In this document: positions 25,118-25,322 of the stretch, piece by piece
Position numbering within the stretch: the first letter of the stretch is position 1
Layout of the letters: each line of letters starts with the position of its first letter
NCBI GenBank assembly: GCA_023411225.1
Contig: JAEYPA010000101.1
Location: forward strand, 1 to 25,322
Reading direction: 5' to 3'
Source: Bacillota bacterium
Lineage (GTDB): Bacteria; Bacillota; Clostridia; Lachnospirales; Lachnospiraceae
DNA length: 25,322 bases
The notes under the pieces: generated by a model
Database searches by the model: none
The model's input: the letters and a program-made list of their open reading frames with translations, nothing else
Told to the model about the DNA's origin: nothing
Position numbers and translations under genes: made by a program

Positions 25118-25322
25118 ATGTCAAAGATTTATTATCAGGAAGATTGTAACTTATCTTTATTAGAAGGAAAGACCATTGCAGTCATTGGTTATGGTAGCCA
25201 GGGACATGCACATGCATTAAATGCAAAAGAGTCAGGATGTCATGTAATCATTGGACTTTATAAAGGAAGTAAGTCTTGGGCTAAGGCTGAAGCACAAGGA
25301 TTCGAAGTTTACACAGCAGCTG
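25118..25322 (+). CDS. ilvC: Ketol-acid reductoisomerase, N-terminal part (3' end outside window)
   Basis: First 68 codons of the NADPH-dependent enzyme that converts acetolactate or acetohydroxybutyrate to the dihydroxy acids in branched-chain amino acid synthesis. The start 'MSKIYYQEDCNLSLLEGKTI' leads into the dinucleotide-binding 'VIGYGSQGHAHALN' (Gly-x-Gly-x-x-Gly) and 'HVIIGLYKGSKSWAKAE', all typical of IlvC near residues 20-60. AGGAGG at 25104-25109 lies 8 bases before the ATG. The gap from ilvN (25035-25117) contains no terminator, so the two genes are probably one operon. The catalytic metal-binding C-terminal domain lies beyond the window. Confidence 0.95.
   Translation, partial: MSKIYYQEDCNLSLLEGKTIAVIGYGSQGHAHALNAKESGCHVIIGLYKGSKSWAKAEAQGFEVYTAA

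Overview
The window looks like a chromosomal stretch of a low-GC Gram-positive anaerobe, most likely a Clostridium-related Lachnospiraceae. The grounds are AT-rich intergenic DNA, strong AGGAGG ribosome binding sites, lipobox lipoproteins, a very large BspA-type secreted protein, a methionine synthase without a reactivation domain, and a clostridial-type TetM-like GTPase with an NYN nuclease domain. No phage, transposon, tRNA, rRNA or CRISPR array was seen. All genes but one are on the + strand.

Layout. (1) 1-1783: the end of trkA and all of trkH, a potassium uptake pair, closed by a strong terminator. (2) 2061-9137: one giant secreted protein of 2358 residues. It has a signal peptide, five diverged units of about 375-415 residues that alternate beta-helix-like and aromatic segments, three Ig-like repeats and a BspA-type leucine-rich tail. 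(3) 9272-11153: an arsenic detoxification operon, arsR-acr3-arsC, with a consensus promoter overlapped by a perfect 23-bp palindrome and an intrinsic terminator at the end. (4) 11205-13856: a translational GTPase of the TetM/EF-G group fused to a C-terminal NYN (YacP/Rae1-like) nuclease domain. (5) 13883-15916: a family 3 glycoside hydrolase lipoprotein with its own promoter and a shared bidirectional terminator. (6) 15937-17016, minus strand: a DUF2238-like membrane domain fused to a small GNAT acetyltransferase. (7) 17230-18948: an unrecognised lipoprotein that also carries a C-terminal membrane helix. (8) 19018-23271: methionine and one-carbon genes, a YitJ-type homocysteine methyltransferase/methylenetetrahydrofolate reductase fusion followed by cobalamin-dependent MetH. 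(9) 23281-24327: an LCP-family cell-wall glycopolymer transferase. (10) 24408-25322: the start of a branched-chain amino acid operon, ilvN then a truncated ilvC, behind a consensus promoter and an attenuator-like leader.

How the genes work together. YitJ-like and MetH proteins form a methyl-transfer route from methylenetetrahydrofolate to methionine. ArsR, Acr3 and ArsC form a sense-reduce-export arsenic system. TrkA gates TrkH. IlvN and IlvC serve the common steps of valine, leucine and isoleucine synthesis. The candidates least explained by known biology are the five-unit giant protein, the GTPase-nuclease fusion, the membrane-acetyltransferase fusion and the ilvN attenuator.
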